From contig NW_024735554.1 of NCBI RefSeq assembly GCF_018991925.1, positions 1,734,195-1,798,194 of the forward strand: DNA of 64,000 bases, given 5' to 3'. The notes under the pieces were generated by a model. That model was not told the DNA's origin, ran no database searches, and worked only from the letters and a program-made list of their open reading frames with translations. Shown piece by piece: positions 12,129 through 22,784 of the stretch. Each line of letters starts with the position of its first letter. The stretch's first letter is position 1. Source of the stretch: Homarus americanus. Lineage: Eukaryota > Arthropoda > Malacostraca > Decapoda > Nephropidae. Made by a program: the position numbers and the translations under genes.

Positions 12129-12284
12129 GACTGATGAACCCGAACCATTTATGGACAGAATAATGTATCAATCTACTGCTTCAGGTTCACGAGTCTGAAT
12201 CTCGTGGTTTATGAGGAGAGGTGAACGGACTTTAGTAGTTCACTGTACTGTATATACTCTGAAGCTAAGGGAGACCTGCACATA

Positions 12285-12370
12285 GGGTGTGTGGTAGGGT
12301 GTAGTAGGTGTGGTAGGGTGTAGTAGGGTGGTAGGTGTAATAGGGTGTAGTAGGTGTAGTAGGGTGTTTT
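12285..12370 (+). repeat. GTGTAGTAGG short tandem repeat
   Basis: Imperfect repeats of GGTGTAGTAGGTGTGGTAGG type. Confidence 0.85.
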
Positions 12371-12585
12371 CTATGACAAAGGATAGATCGGAGGCTGGTC
12401 ATTTAATGATGATGTTTCTATCGACCTGTCCACCGCCTTCCTTCTTCTCCATCCTTCAGTCCTTCATCCTTGTTCTTTCCTTCTTTCAAAATCATCGTCA
12501 AAAGAGCCTTAGTTAACCTGCTGTCCGCCATTTAGTATTTAAGCCTTTACTGCCCCTTTTGATGCTGGTGAAAATAATACGAACC
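12371..12585. other. single-copy spacer
   Basis: Non-repetitive; a short + frame (12310-12516) starts in the upstream repeat and has no recognisable similarity. Confidence 0.45.
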
Positions 12586-12589
12586 AATA

Positions 12590-12895
12590 CAAGCCAGACG
12601 ACTACCCGACCAAACGACTTATAGAGAAAACGACTTCCGACCACACGACTTATAGAGAAAACGACTACCCGACCAAATGACTTATAGAGAAAACGACTCT
12701 GACCAAATGACTTGAGAGAAAACGACTACCCGACCATACGACTTAGAGAAAACGACTTCCTGACCAAACGAGTTATAGAGAAAACGACTACCCGACCAAC
12801 GACTTATAGAGAAACGACTTCCCGACCAAACGACTTATAGAGAAAACGACTTCCGACCAAACGACTTATAGAGAAAACGACTACCCGACCAAAAT
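12590..12895 (+). repeat. about 31-bp minisatellite, about 9 copies
   Basis: The unit is GAAAACGACTACCCGACC followed by AAACGACTTATAGA. Copies alternate TACCC/TTCC in the variable part. Confidence 0.95.
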
Positions 12896-13014
12896 GATAT
12901 ATATATATGACACAAAGATAAATGATAAAATGTTAAACATCACATAAGAAACATTATTGATTATTCTGTCGTTTAGAGGAAAATAAACTTGATGTGATTT
13001 GTTTATATCGATGT

Positions 13015-13325
13015 ATGATGCTGGGTGTACGATGCTTTTTGTTTGCGTGTATGATGCTAAGGTAACGATGCTCTTTTGTTTATGTATAGATGCTAAGATA
13101 CGATGCTCTTTTGTTTATGTATAGATGCTAAGGTACGATGCCTTTTTGTTTATGTATAGATGCTAAGGTACGATGCTCTTTTGTTTGTGTATAGATACTA
13201 AGGTACGCTCTTGTTTATGTATAGATGCTAAGGTACGATGCTCTTTCTGTTTATGTAGATGCTAAGGCGATGCTCTTGTTTATGTATAGATGCTAAGGTA
13301 CGATGCTCTTCTGTTTATGTCAATG
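13015..13325 (+). repeat. 35-bp minisatellite, about 9 copies
   Basis: The unit is TGCTAAGGTACGATGCTCTT followed by TTGTTTATGTATAGA, with single-base indels. Confidence 0.95.
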
Positions 13326-13334
13326 TTTGTAGAA

Positions 13335-13695
13335 TCATCACTAACCCTGAATTGGACCCTGACCTCATCTTCCTGACCCTGACTCCTTAACTCCCTAATT
13401 CCATTCCCCTGACTCCACGTCTGACTCCTTGATCCTGACCCCTAACCACTTACCTCTGATCTGACCCTGACTGGACTCCTGACTCTCGATCCTATAACCG
13501 ACCTCCTACCGATCTGACCTCAACCACTGACCTCTGACTCCTGATTCCATAACCTGACCTCTAACTCCCTGACGGACTCAACCTGACTTTAACTTGAACC
13601 CTAACTAGTGTTTTCTGGACTCCTGACCTCTACATGATCCCTGACCCCGACCTTTCCCTGACGTCTGACCTTACCCTGATATTTCTGGCCTCACG
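13335..13695 (+). repeat. degenerate CTGACCCTGACTCC repeat
   Basis: About 350 bp of CTGACC, CTGACTC and CTAACC strings without a stable unit length; an old, eroded short tandem repeat. Confidence 0.8.
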
Positions 13696-13699
13696 TTGC

Positions 13700-16600
13700 C
13701 GATGAGGTGTTGATCAGTGGTTGGTCAGTATTATCAGTGTCAGGCCGCGTCATGTTGGTCAGTGTCAGTGTTGGTCAGTGTCGGTCAGTGCTGGTCAGTG
13801 TCAGTAAGGTCAGTGTCAGTGTTGGTCAGTGCCGCTTGTTGGTCAGGCCAGCGTGTCAGTGTTGGTCAGTGCTGTCAGCCGTGTTGGTCGCGTCAGCAGG
13901 GTCAGTGTTGGTCAGTGCTGGTCAGTGTTGGTCAGTGTGGTCAGCAGTGTCAGGCAATGCGTTGGTCAGTGTCAGTAGGCCGTGTTGTCATCAGTGTTGG
14001 TCAGTGCCAGTGTCAGTGTGCTCAGTAGGTCAGTGCTGGTCAGTGCCAGTGTCAGTGTTGGTCAGTGTTGGCCGCGTCAGTGTGGTCAGTGTTGGTCAGT
14101 GTCAGTGTTGGTCAGCGTTGGTCAGTGTCAGTGTTGGTCGCGCCAGTGTCAGTGAGCTCAGTGTCAGTGTTGGTCAGTGCCAGTGTCAGGCCAGTGCCAG
14201 TGTCAGTGCTGGTCAGTGCCAGTGTCAGTGTTGGTCGCGCCAGTGTCAGTGCTGGTCAGTGCCAGTGTCTGCGTTGGTCAGTGTCAGTGAGTGGTCAGCG
14301 CCAGTGCTGTGCTGGTCAGTGCCAGTGTCAGTGTTGGTCAGTGCCAGTGTGCGCGTTGGCCAGTGCGTCAGTGTTGGTCAGTGCCAGTGCCAGTGCTGGT
14401 CAGTGCCAGTGTCAGTGTTGGTCAGTGCCAGTGTCAGTGTTGGTCAGTGTCAGTGTTGGTCAGCGCGCCAGTGCCGTGTTGGTCAGTGCCAGTGTCAGTG
14501 TTGGTCGCGCCAGTGTTGGTCAGTGCCAGTGTTGGTCAGTGCCAGTGTCAGTGTTGTCAGCCAGTGTCAGTGTTGGTCAGTGCCAGTGTCAGTGCTGGTA
14601 GTGCCAGTGTCAGTGTTGGTCAGTGCCAGTGCCAGTGTTATCGTGCCAGTGCCGTGCCAGTGGGTCAGTGGTCATCAGTGCCAGTGCCAGTGTTGGTCGC
14701 GCCAGTGTCAGTGTTATCGTGGGTCAGCGCCGTGCCGTGTTGGTCAGTGCCAGTGTTGGTCAGTGCCAGTGTCAGTGCTGGTCAGTGCAGTGTCGCGTTA
14801 TTGCGCGGTCAGTGCCAGTGTCAGTGTTGGTCAGTGCCAGTGCGGTTGGTCAGTGCCAGCAGTGGTCAGCGTGTTGGTCAGTGCCAGTGGCAGTGCTGGC
14901 CAGCGCCAGTGCTGCGTTGCGCCAGTGTCAGTGTTGGTCAGTGCCAGTGTTGGTCAGTGCCGCTGGTCAGTGCCAGTGGTCAGTGCAGTGTTGGTCAGTG
15001 TCAGTGTCAGTGAGTACCGCGGCAGTGTTGGTCAGCAGTCGCGTTATCAGTGCCAGTGTCAGTGCTGGTCAGTGCCAGTGTTGGTCAGTGCCGTTGGTCA
15101 GTGCCAGTGGCGTTGGTCAGCGCCAGTGTCAGTGCTGGTCAGTGCCAGTGTTGGTCAGTGTCAGTGTTGGTCAGTGCCAGTGGCAGTGTTGGTCAGTGCC
15201 AGTGTCAGTGTTGGCTGCCAGTGTTGGTCAGTGTCAGTGTTATCAGTGCCAGTGGCAGTGCTGGTCAGTGCCAGTGTCAGTGTTGGTCGTGCCAGTGTTG
15301 GTCAGCCAGTGCTGGTCAGTGCCGCGTCAGTGTTGGTCAGTGCCAGTGCGTTGGTCAGTGCCAGTGTTGGTCAGCGGCGTTGGTCAGTGCCAGTGTCAGT
15401 GCTATCGTGCGTCAGTGTTGGTCAGTGCCAGTGGCGTCAGTGTGGTCAGTGCCAGTGCAGTGTTGGTCAGTGCCGTCAGTTGTTGGTCAGTGCCAGTGTC
15501 AGTGTTGGTCAGTTGGTCAGTGCCAGCCAGTGCCAGTGTCAGTGAGTGGTTATCAGTGCCAGTGTCAGTGTTGGTCAGGTTTGCGGCAGTGTTGGCCAGT
15601 GCGTCAGTGTTGGTCAGTGCCAGTGTTGGTCAGTGCCAGTGTTGGTCAGCAGTGTTGGCGGCCAGGGTCAGTGCCAGTGTCAGTGTTGGTCGTGCCAGTG
15701 TCGGTGTGGTCGTGCCAGTGTCAGTGTTGGTCAGTGCCAGTGTCAGTGCTGGTCAGCGCCAGTGTCAGTGCTATCAGTGCCAGTGTCAGTGTTGGTCAGT
15801 GCCAGTGTCAGTGTTGGTCAGTGCCGAGTGTCAGTGTTGGTCATGCCAGTGTCAGTGTTGGTCAGGTGCCAGTGTCAGTGTTGGCTGCTTGGTCAGTGCC
15901 AGTGTCAGTGTTGGTCAGTGCTGGTGTGCGCAGTGCCAGTGTCAGTGTTGGTCAGTGCCAGTGTCAGTGTTGGTCAGTGCCAGTGTCAGTGTTGGTCAGT
16001 GCCAGTGTCGGTGTGGTCAGTGCCAGTGTCAGTGATGGTCAGTGTTGGTCAGTGCCAGTGCGCAGTGCCAGTGTCAGTTTTCGCGTTGGCCGTGTTGGTC
16101 AGCCAGTGTCAGTGTTGGTCAGTGTTGGTCAGTGCGCAGTGCCAGTGTTGGTCAGTGTTGGTCAGTGTTGGTCGCGTTAGTCAGTGTTGGTCAGTGTTGG
16201 TCAGTGCCAGTGCCAGTGTCAGTGTTGGTCAGTGTTGGTCAGTGCCAGTGTTGGTCAGTGTTGGTCAGTTTCAGTGTTGGTCAGTGCTGTGCCAGTGTCA
16301 GTGTTGGTCAGTGCCAGTGCCAGCGTTGGTCAGTGTTGGTCAGCAGTGTTAGTGTGTTGGTCAGTGTTGGTCAGTGCCAGTGCCAGTGTCAGTGTTGGTC
16401 AGTGTTGGTCGTGCCCAGTGCCAGTGCCGGTCAGTGTTGGTCAGTTGGTCAGTGCCAGTGCCAGTGCCAGTGTCAGTGTTGGTCAGTGTCAGTGTTGGTC
16501 AGTGTTGGTCAGTGTTGGTCAGTGCCAGTGCCAGTGCCAGTGTCAGTGTTGGTCAGTGTTGGTCAGGCCAGTGTCAGTGTTGGTCAGTGTTGGTCAGTGC

Positions 16601-16835
16601 CAGTGTCAGTGTTGGTCAGTGTTGGTCAGTGCCAGTGTCAGTGTTGGTCAGTGTCAGTGTTGGTCAGTGTTGTCAGTGCCAGTGTCAGTGTTAGTGTGTT
16701 GGTCAGTGCCAGTGTCAGTGTTGGCAGTGTTGGTCAGTGCCAGTGTCAGTGTTGGTCAGTGCTCAGTGTTGGTCAGTGCTTCAGTGTCAGTGTTGGTCAG
16801 TGTTGTCAGTGTCAGTGTTGGTCAGTTTCTTCTGT
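13700..16835 (+). repeat. 3.1-kb CAGTG-based minisatellite
   Basis: Built from short blocks TTGGTCAGTG, CCAGTG and TCAGTG combined in variable order. The left two thirds is rich in GCCAGTGTCAGTG combinations and the right end in GTTGGTCAGTGTTGGTCAG. Because no block supplies stop codons, all three + frames stay open for hundreds of codons (longest 612, from 13707). They encode Val/Ser/Cys/Gln/Trp-rich repeats that change frame with each indel. This is a tandem array, not a protein gene. Confidence 0.97.
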
Positions 16836-16945
16836 TATTGGTGTTTTTCGGTTTTTAATCAAATTCTTTCAGTACTCAAGGTGTTAAGGCATAGTACTCA
16901 AGGTGTTCCCTGTTGCACTTTCTATTATTCCTATCTCACATTCTC
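16836..16945. other. short single-copy junction
   Basis: About 110 bp with two copies of a TAGTACTCAAGGTGTT-like phrase; no gene. Confidence 0.4.
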
Positions 16946-17027
16946 ACTCTTCTCTCTACTCTCTCTCTCTCTCTAGATAGATAGATAGAAAGATAGATAG
17001 ATAAAAAAATATCAAGGTCTAGTCTTT
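16946..17027 (+). repeat. CT then GATA microsatellites
   Basis: Short (CT)n at about 16955-16974 passing into TAGATAGATA tetramers. Confidence 0.85.
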
Positions 17028-17097
17028 TTGGAGGTTTTTCAATATATGGATTTTTAATCGAGGACAAGTATACTGACCCTGCATAACATCCTTCGAG

Positions 17098-17127
17098 GAG
17101 AGAGAGAGAGAGAGGAGAGAGAGAGAG

Positions 17128-17203
<76 letters not shown>

Positions 17204-17324
17204 CAAAATAGATATCGGTTATCGTCGCCAGCAGTGCCTGACACAAACATTCCTAAAAACATAGTGGAACTGAGGTGTGTCTGACCCAGTTATTGTTGAT
17301 GGAGAGAGTGAGAGAGAGAAAGAG

Positions 17325-17358
<34 letters not shown>

Positions 17359-17375
17359 TGAGAGAGTGAGAGTGA

Positions 17376-17408
<33 letters not shown>

Positions 17409-17624
17409 GTGTGGGACAAAATAGATATCGGTTATCGGGTCGCCAGCAGAGCCTCGCCTGACACAAACATTCCCTAAAACATAGTGGAACTGAGTGTGTG
17501 TCTGACCCAGTTATTGTTGAGAGAGAGTGAGAGAGAGAGAGAGAGTGAGAGAGAGAGAGAGTGAGAGAGAGAGAGAGAGAGAGAGTGTGAGAGAGAGAGA
17601 GAGAGAGTGAGAGAGTGAGAGTGA

Positions 17625-17657
<33 letters not shown>

Positions 17658-17817
17658 GTGTGGGACAAAATAGATATCGGTTATCGGGTCGCCAGCAGAG
17701 CCTCGCCTGACACAAACATTCCCTAAAACATAGTGGAACTGAGTGTGTGTCTGACCCAGTTATTGTTGAGAGAGAGTGAGAGAGAGAGAAAGAGAGTGAG
17801 AGAGAGAGAGAGAGAGA
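17098..17817 (+). repeat. composite satellite: GA tract plus ~115-bp core, 3 copies
   Basis: A core beginning GGACAAAATAGATATCGG and ending GACCCAGTTATTGTTGA occurs at about 17202-17300, 17414-17520 and 17663-17770. Long (GA)n/GAGAGTGA tracts flank each copy. Copies two and three lie about 250 bp apart and are nearly identical; copy one is about 211 bp upstream and more diverged. Minus-strand frames (up to 255 codons) are mostly Ser-Leu repeat. Confidence 0.95.
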
Positions 17818-17828
17818 GGATTGATATT

Positions 17829-17878
17829 TGGATACATACATACATACATACATACATACATACATACATACATACACA
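17829..17878 (+). repeat. (CATA)n microsatellite
   Basis: About 11 CATA tetramers, followed by CAGA units and then a C-rich block (17920-17990). Confidence 0.95.
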
Positions 17879-17919
17879 GAGACAGACAGACAGGCATAAC
17901 CAACCTTAACTACCTCCCC

Positions 17920-17992
17920 TTCCACCCCCCTCCCCCTCACCCCTCTCCCTTCTCCCCTCCCCCTCTCCCCTCTCCCCTCTCCCTCACCTTGA
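17920..17992 (+). repeat. C/T-rich block
   Basis: CCCCTCTCCC-type low-complexity pyrimidine sequence. Confidence 0.85.
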
Positions 17993-18555
17993 ACGAAATA
18001 AATCACTGCAGAACGCAACAATAACACACCTGTATCACAAGGTATAACTTCAATCACCTATTTAATTAATCTTCAGGTGTAACATAATTTTTATTGGTCT
18101 AATTTCTTAAAGTTTACTAAATATATATAAAAAAAAGTAAAATATATATTAGTTTGGTGAAAAATATGAACGTTCGTCGTGTGTAATTTGAACAGGTAAA
18201 TCCTTTTAATTAGTTCAGTTCAGGTGTAGAGGAAAGTTTGAATTTGGCTTCGGATTGAATTTTTTTTTGTGGGGGGGGTGGGGGGGTGTATTTTGGGTCA
18301 GGAAAGTTGGTTAGGTTAGGTTTTGTGTTAACTGGTGTTGTGGGATTGTGTATTTTATTTTATTTTTTATTAATTTTTGTCATTAATTCTTTATACCTGA
18401 CTTCTGTAATGGAATTTTTGAATCGATTTTCTGTTTTTTTATATAATGTAATATTTTTTTAATGTTGATGTTATTTTATTTAATATATATATTCTTAAAC
18501 AGATTATAATGTTGGATTAATCTTATTTTTTATTATGAGTTTTTCTTCTCATTAG
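17993..18555. other. AT-rich single-copy region
   Basis: AT-rich with short A/T runs and a G run at 18269-18288. No exon-like or transposon-like signature found. Confidence 0.5.
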
Positions 18556-18612
18556 GATAGGTTAGGTTAGGTTAGGATAGGTTAGGTTAGGTTAGGTTAG
18601 GACAGGACAGGT
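18556..18612 (+). repeat. TTAGG interstitial block
   Basis: GGTTA pentamers with GGATA and GGACA variants. Confidence 0.88.
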
Positions 18613-18950
18613 TAAATTCGGTCATCTTGAGGTCAATTAGGTCTGGGATCTATTTCAACTTCCTCCGGGTTAAATAAACTGAAAAAACCCACATTATATT
18701 GTATCACCGTAACATCACCACCACCAGGTATTTCCTATTGTTATTATAGTGATCTAATTAAGCGCAGGTGGGTAAATACCTTGGTAATTTAGGAGCAGAT
18801 AGGCATGATAAATAATGCTAACTTGACACGTAGTTCCCAGGTGTAATTAGAGTAATTAATGAGCGTCATTACAGGTGGTTTAGGAACACCTGTGCTCGCT
18901 CCTTTACCTGTGATTAATTAATTGTTTGGGGATATTGTTTGGGTATGTTG
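18613..18950. other. single-copy spacer
   Basis: Non-repetitive DNA with several CAGGTG/CACCTG motifs; no gene recognised. Confidence 0.5.
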
Positions 18951-18952
18951 TG

Positions 18953-18960
18953 TTTGTGTG

Positions 18961-18992
<32 letters not shown>
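18953..18992 (+). repeat. (GT)n microsatellite, interrupted
   Basis: GT dinucleotides with two TT interruptions. Confidence 0.93.
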
Positions 18993-19062
18993 GCCACGTT
19001 CATACATAGTGTGAGTCGTACGGCCAGGAATCCAACACAACTCCACTACACGCCAGTAAAAG

Positions 19063-19063
<1 letters not shown>

Positions 19064-19099
<36 letters not shown>

Positions 19100-19118
19100 A
19101 CACACACACACACACACA

Positions 19119-19157
<39 letters not shown>
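19064..19157 (+). repeat. (AC)n microsatellite with AG interruptions
   Basis: About 45 AC dinucleotides with two ACAGAC interruptions. Confidence 0.96.
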
Positions 19158-19160
<3 letters not shown>

Positions 19161-19600
19161 ACAATGTATATTTACGTTGAATTTCCTTTTAAAACACCAA
19201 ACTTCAGTATGAGATTAACCGTGTGTAATAATTTAACACTCGTTGTTATTCTGGGAGTAACATACAAACAGACGAATCTTTGGCGTGATAAAAAAAAACA
19301 CGATTTATGATATGAAGGAAAAATAAATTGGAACAGAATTATTTTTTGGGGAATAAATGTATATTTTTTTTTAGTGTAAATTATGGTAAATATTCGTGAT
19401 TTATTTTAATAGTGTAGAAACATAAAGTAGATAATAGAATGATATTGATATTGGAATTTATAGATAGACGTAAATAATGTGATTTTAACTTGGGACTTTT
19501 TATGAAGTGTTGTCCTGAGTTGAGTGTGTGAGTGTGTGTGTGAGTGAGTGAGTGAAGGACAAAATCTCAAGACTGACTCACCATTCACTTCCTAGGGATG
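19158..19600. other. AT-rich single-copy spacer
   Basis: AT-rich, with a GTGTGAGTGAGTG run near 19522-19555. No gene recognised. Confidence 0.5.
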
Positions 19601-19765
19601 GTGAAGGTAGTGGTGGTAGTGGTGTTAGTGGTGGTGGTAGAGGCGCCTCCTTGTCTGGGAAAACACACACCTGCCTTTCCTCCTACCTCCCCCCCCCCTC
19701 CTCCTTCTTCCTCACCTCCCTCCCCCTCGCCCCCTCCCCCTCACCTCCCTCACCCACTCTACCTT
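19601..19765 (+). repeat. GGT-rich then C-rich low complexity
   Basis: GTGGTAGTGGTG strings (19608-19645), then CCCCCTCCTCC sequence (19680-19765). Confidence 0.8.
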
Positions 19766-19819
19766 GGCCAGGTAAAGGTATATTGTATGAAGCATCAACC
19801 AGGCCATTGCACCATCACC

Positions 19820-19910
<91 letters not shown>

Positions 19911-19913
19911 GTT

Positions 19914-19972
<59 letters not shown>
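19820..19972 (+). repeat. compound (ATT)n(GTT)n microsatellite
   Basis: About 30 ATT trinucleotides pass directly into about 20 GTT trinucleotides. One frame gives poly-Leu and another poly-Tyr then poly-Cys, so the 140- and 160-codon frames are artefacts. Confidence 0.97.
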
Positions 19973-20375
19973 AAGCGCTCTGTATCATGTGTTTGTTGCG
20001 TATATGTCGAGTGTTTGTTACGTATTTGCTGCGTATTCGTCATCGTTAGTGTAAATAATTCCTTTGTTGTGTTCGTCTAACCCGTTCGCGAGGTAATCCG
20101 GCTTCACGCGTCTCGTCGACCGCCCTGTTCGTGAGCTCTCGTTTCTAAATGCGGATTTCAACTCGATATACTCAAGGGATTATTTTTCTTGATCTATTTT
20201 CTATCAGTTATTCTTGAGGGGATACTTGGGTAGATTTCGTGTGATGTTGTTAATGTAATGTTTTATTTATTTATTCATTTTTTTTTTTAATGACTAAATC
20301 CCACTGTTTTTATAAAAGTTAATAAATCCAACTAAATTTAACTTTAACGTAACTAAAACTAACATAAACCCAATC
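19973..20375. other. single-copy spacer
   Basis: Starts with a loose GTTTGTTRCGTAT triplication (19995-20035) and a CpG-richer stretch (20075-20150), then becomes AT-rich. No gene recognised. Confidence 0.5.
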
Positions 20376-20428
20376 TAACTTAACCTACCCTAAACCTAAC
20401 GTAACGTAACCTAACCTAACCTAACCCA
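20376..20428 (-). repeat. CCTAA (TTAGG, minus strand) block
   Basis: CCTAA pentamers with CGTAA variants; telomere-like motif in the opposite orientation to most blocks. Confidence 0.88.
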
Positions 20429-20606
20429 GTTCTACGTGATTTTTGGCCCCTTAGTCGGGAATTTCCTTCAGCAGTGAGGCTTTATTGTCTGGTTGGTGTT
20501 TCCTGATGTTTTGTCCTGTGGTGGGAACTAGCGCACTGGAATGTGGGGATAATTGCCTCAAGTATGGTTATGGCGGAGGGTATGTAATTATGGGGTGAAA
20601 AACTCA

Positions 20607-20608
<2 letters not shown>

Positions 20609-20637
<29 letters not shown>
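20609..20637 (+). repeat. (GT)n microsatellite
   Basis: About 14 GT dinucleotides. Confidence 0.94.
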
Positions 20638-20640
<3 letters not shown>

Positions 20641-20694
20641 GATGCTTGTGTTGTTATACCGTAGAGCAGTGATATAGACCAGTGTATTTTGGGT

Positions 20695-20752
20695 TAGTTA
20701 GGTTAGGTTAGGTTAGGTTAGGTTAGGTTAGTTTAGGGTTAGGTTAGGTTAG
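20695..20752 (+). repeat. TTAGG interstitial block
   Basis: About ten GGTTA pentamers. Confidence 0.9.
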
Positions 20753-20884
20753 TTTCGTGTTTGTGGTTCACGGTAATTAACATCTCCCGTCTACTCCAAC
20801 ATACTCCCCACCAGTGACCTGTTCAAGCACTCCAATTTGAAGTTACATGGAGCAAGAGTACTTTGACCCAGTTAGCTTTACCCA

Positions 20885-20886
<2 letters not shown>

Positions 20887-20923
<37 letters not shown>
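20887..20923 (+). repeat. (CT)n microsatellite
   Basis: About 18 CT dinucleotides. Confidence 0.95.
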
Positions 20924-20926
<3 letters not shown>

Positions 20927-21104
20927 AGACAAGACACAACCATCCCAACTAGTGAACCATTCCAGGAAAACAGACAACCCCCGCGGTTCAGTTCCAGGAA
21001 ATATGACTCTTCCAGCGCGGTGAGCTTTGAGGCGGCTGGCTGGAAGGTTCACCAGCTCAGAACAACAATTTTTTTGTGTGTGTACCAGAGAGTTGAGCAC
21101 TGAC

Positions 21105-21350
21105 CTAGGGGGAGCTGAGAGAGACCTGAGAGAGAGGGAGCTGAGAGAGGCCTGAGAGAGAGGGAGCTGAGAGAGGCCTGAGAGAGAGGGAGCTGAGAGG
21201 AGGCTCTGAGAGGAGAGGGAGCGAGGCCTGAGAGGGAGCTGAGAGAGACCTGAGAGAGGGAGCTGAGAGAGGCCTGAGAGAGAGGGAGCTGAGAGAGGCC
21301 TGAGAGAGAGGGAGCTGAGAGAGGCCTGAGAGGGAGAGATGGCGGGAGAA
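21105..21350 (+). repeat. about 26-bp purine-rich minisatellite
   Basis: The unit is GGGAGCTGAGAGAGGCCTGA plus GAGAGA, about nine copies. Most copies hold AGGCCT and AGCT palindromes. Confidence 0.94.
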
Positions 21351-21575
21351 AGGGAGAGCTGAGAGGGAGGGATAGAAAGGAGAGAAACGAGAGAGGAATG
21401 GAGGGAGAGGGGGGGAGAGGGAGAGAGAGAAAGGAGAAAGAAATGGAAGAAAATATAAGGAGAGGGAGAGAGAGAAAGGAGAAAGAAATGGAAGAAAATA
21501 TAAGTGGAGGAGAGAGAAGGGTGAGACTGGGAGGTGGTGAGGAAGAGAAAAAGTGGGGTGATATGAGGGAGGGCC
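21351..21575 (+). repeat. GA-rich sequence with a ~54-bp duplication
   Basis: GAGAGGGAGAG low complexity. A block containing GAAAGAAATGGAAGAAAATA occurs twice (about 21430 and 21480). Confidence 0.85.
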
Positions 21576-21577
21576 CG

Positions 21578-21579
<2 letters not shown>

Positions 21580-21656
<77 letters not shown>
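21580..21656 (+). repeat. (AC)n microsatellite
   Basis: About 38 uninterrupted AC dinucleotides. Confidence 0.97.
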
Positions 21657-21658
<2 letters not shown>

Positions 21659-21769
21659 CATTAATATAATACCTCAGTAACCAGATGACGGAGACGAGTA
21701 TAATGGTCTTTGAGCATTACCTTCTACCTTCTGAGTCACTGATTACCACCTGAGCACCTTGCCACCTAA

Positions 21770-21838
21770 CCCAACTCAACACTCAACCTAACACTAACCT
21801 AACCTAACCTACTCAACCTAACTCTAACCTAACCTAAC
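21770..21838 (-). repeat. CCTAA (TTAGG, minus) block
   Basis: CCTAA pentamers with ACTCAACCTAACTCTAACC variants. Confidence 0.85.
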
Positions 21839-21924
21839 AAGCTTAGTCTTTAAGTAGTTGTGATAAACGTTGATATATACGTGAATTTTCTTTCCTCCTC
21901 CCCCACCCTCCATTTCCTCCCTAC

Positions 21925-22172
21925 TGACGTCATATTTCTCCCACTGACGTCATATTCCCCCATTGACGTCATATTTCCCCCACTGACGTCATATTCCCTC
22001 ATTGACGTCATATTGTCCCCATTGACGTCATATTTCTCCCACTGACGTCATATTCCCCCATTGACGTCATATTTCCCCCACTGACGTCATATTCCCTCAT
22101 TGACGTCATATTGTCCCCATTGACGTCATATTTTCCCCATTGACGTGATATTTTCCCCCAATGACGTCATAG
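21925..22172 (+). repeat. 19-20-bp CRE-palindrome minisatellite, 13 units
   Basis: Each unit is TGACGTCATATT plus a C-rich spacer. Perfect TGACGTCA occurs at 21925, 21945, 21964, 21984, 22003, 22023, 22043, 22062, 22082, 22101, 22121 and 22162, with one variant (TGACGTGA) at 22141. Units 1-5 and 6-10 have identical spacing (0, 20, 39, 59, 78) and matching spacers, so five units form a 98-bp higher-order repeat. TGACGTCA is the consensus cAMP-response element bound by CREB/ATF factors. Confidence 0.97.
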
Positions 22173-22278
22173 CTGCCCCCTACTAGCGTTATGAGTGCTC
22201 CCCCACTGCCCACACGCCCCCCTCCCCCGTTGAGTAATTCATGGCGGTGTCTCCCTGTGGTCAGCCAGGTCAGGGCAG

Positions 22279-22617
22279 CCGTACCACTACCACCACTAAC
22301 ACCAACACCACTACCACCACCACCACCACCTCCACCACCACCACCTCCACCACTACCACCATCACCACCACCCACCACCACCACCACCACCACCTCCACC
22401 ACCACCACCACCACCACTAACACTACCACCACCACTAACACCACCACCACCACCAGCCACCAACACCACTACCACCACCACCACCACCACTAACACCACC
22501 ACTAACACCAACACCACTAACACCACCACCACCACCAGCCACCAACACCACTACACCACCACCACCACCACTAACACCACACCACCACCACCACAGCCAC
22601 CACCACCACTACCACCG
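22279..22617 (+). repeat. CCA/ACC trinucleotide array
   Basis: ACCACCACC runs with ACTACC and ACTAACACC variants; the motif CAGCCACCAACACCAC appears twice. Thr/Pro or poly-Val frames here are low-complexity artefacts. Confidence 0.95.
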
Positions 22618-22657
22618 AGTTGTTTTTGTCCTGGTGCTGTGTTGTGTGTGACGTTTT

Positions 22658-22659
<2 letters not shown>

Positions 22660-22711
<52 letters not shown>
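22660..22711 (+). repeat. (AC)n microsatellite
   Basis: About 26 AC dinucleotides. Confidence 0.96.
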
Positions 22712-22714
<3 letters not shown>

Positions 22715-22784
22715 GAATTAAGTCTTGATAAATTTTTCGTCTATTAAATGAAGAAATTGTTTGAGAAGCTTTAAATGCATGATG

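Noticed and set aside
13707..15545. 612-codon + frame
   Set aside because: It lies wholly in the CAGTG-based minisatellite; the other two frames are also open and encode similar Val/Ser/Cys/Gln repeats, and indels swap frames. No start context or domain supports a gene.
18918..19157. Cys-Val-rich small protein on the minus strand
   Set aside because: Translation of (AC)n; the same pattern appears at every GT/AC tract in the window.
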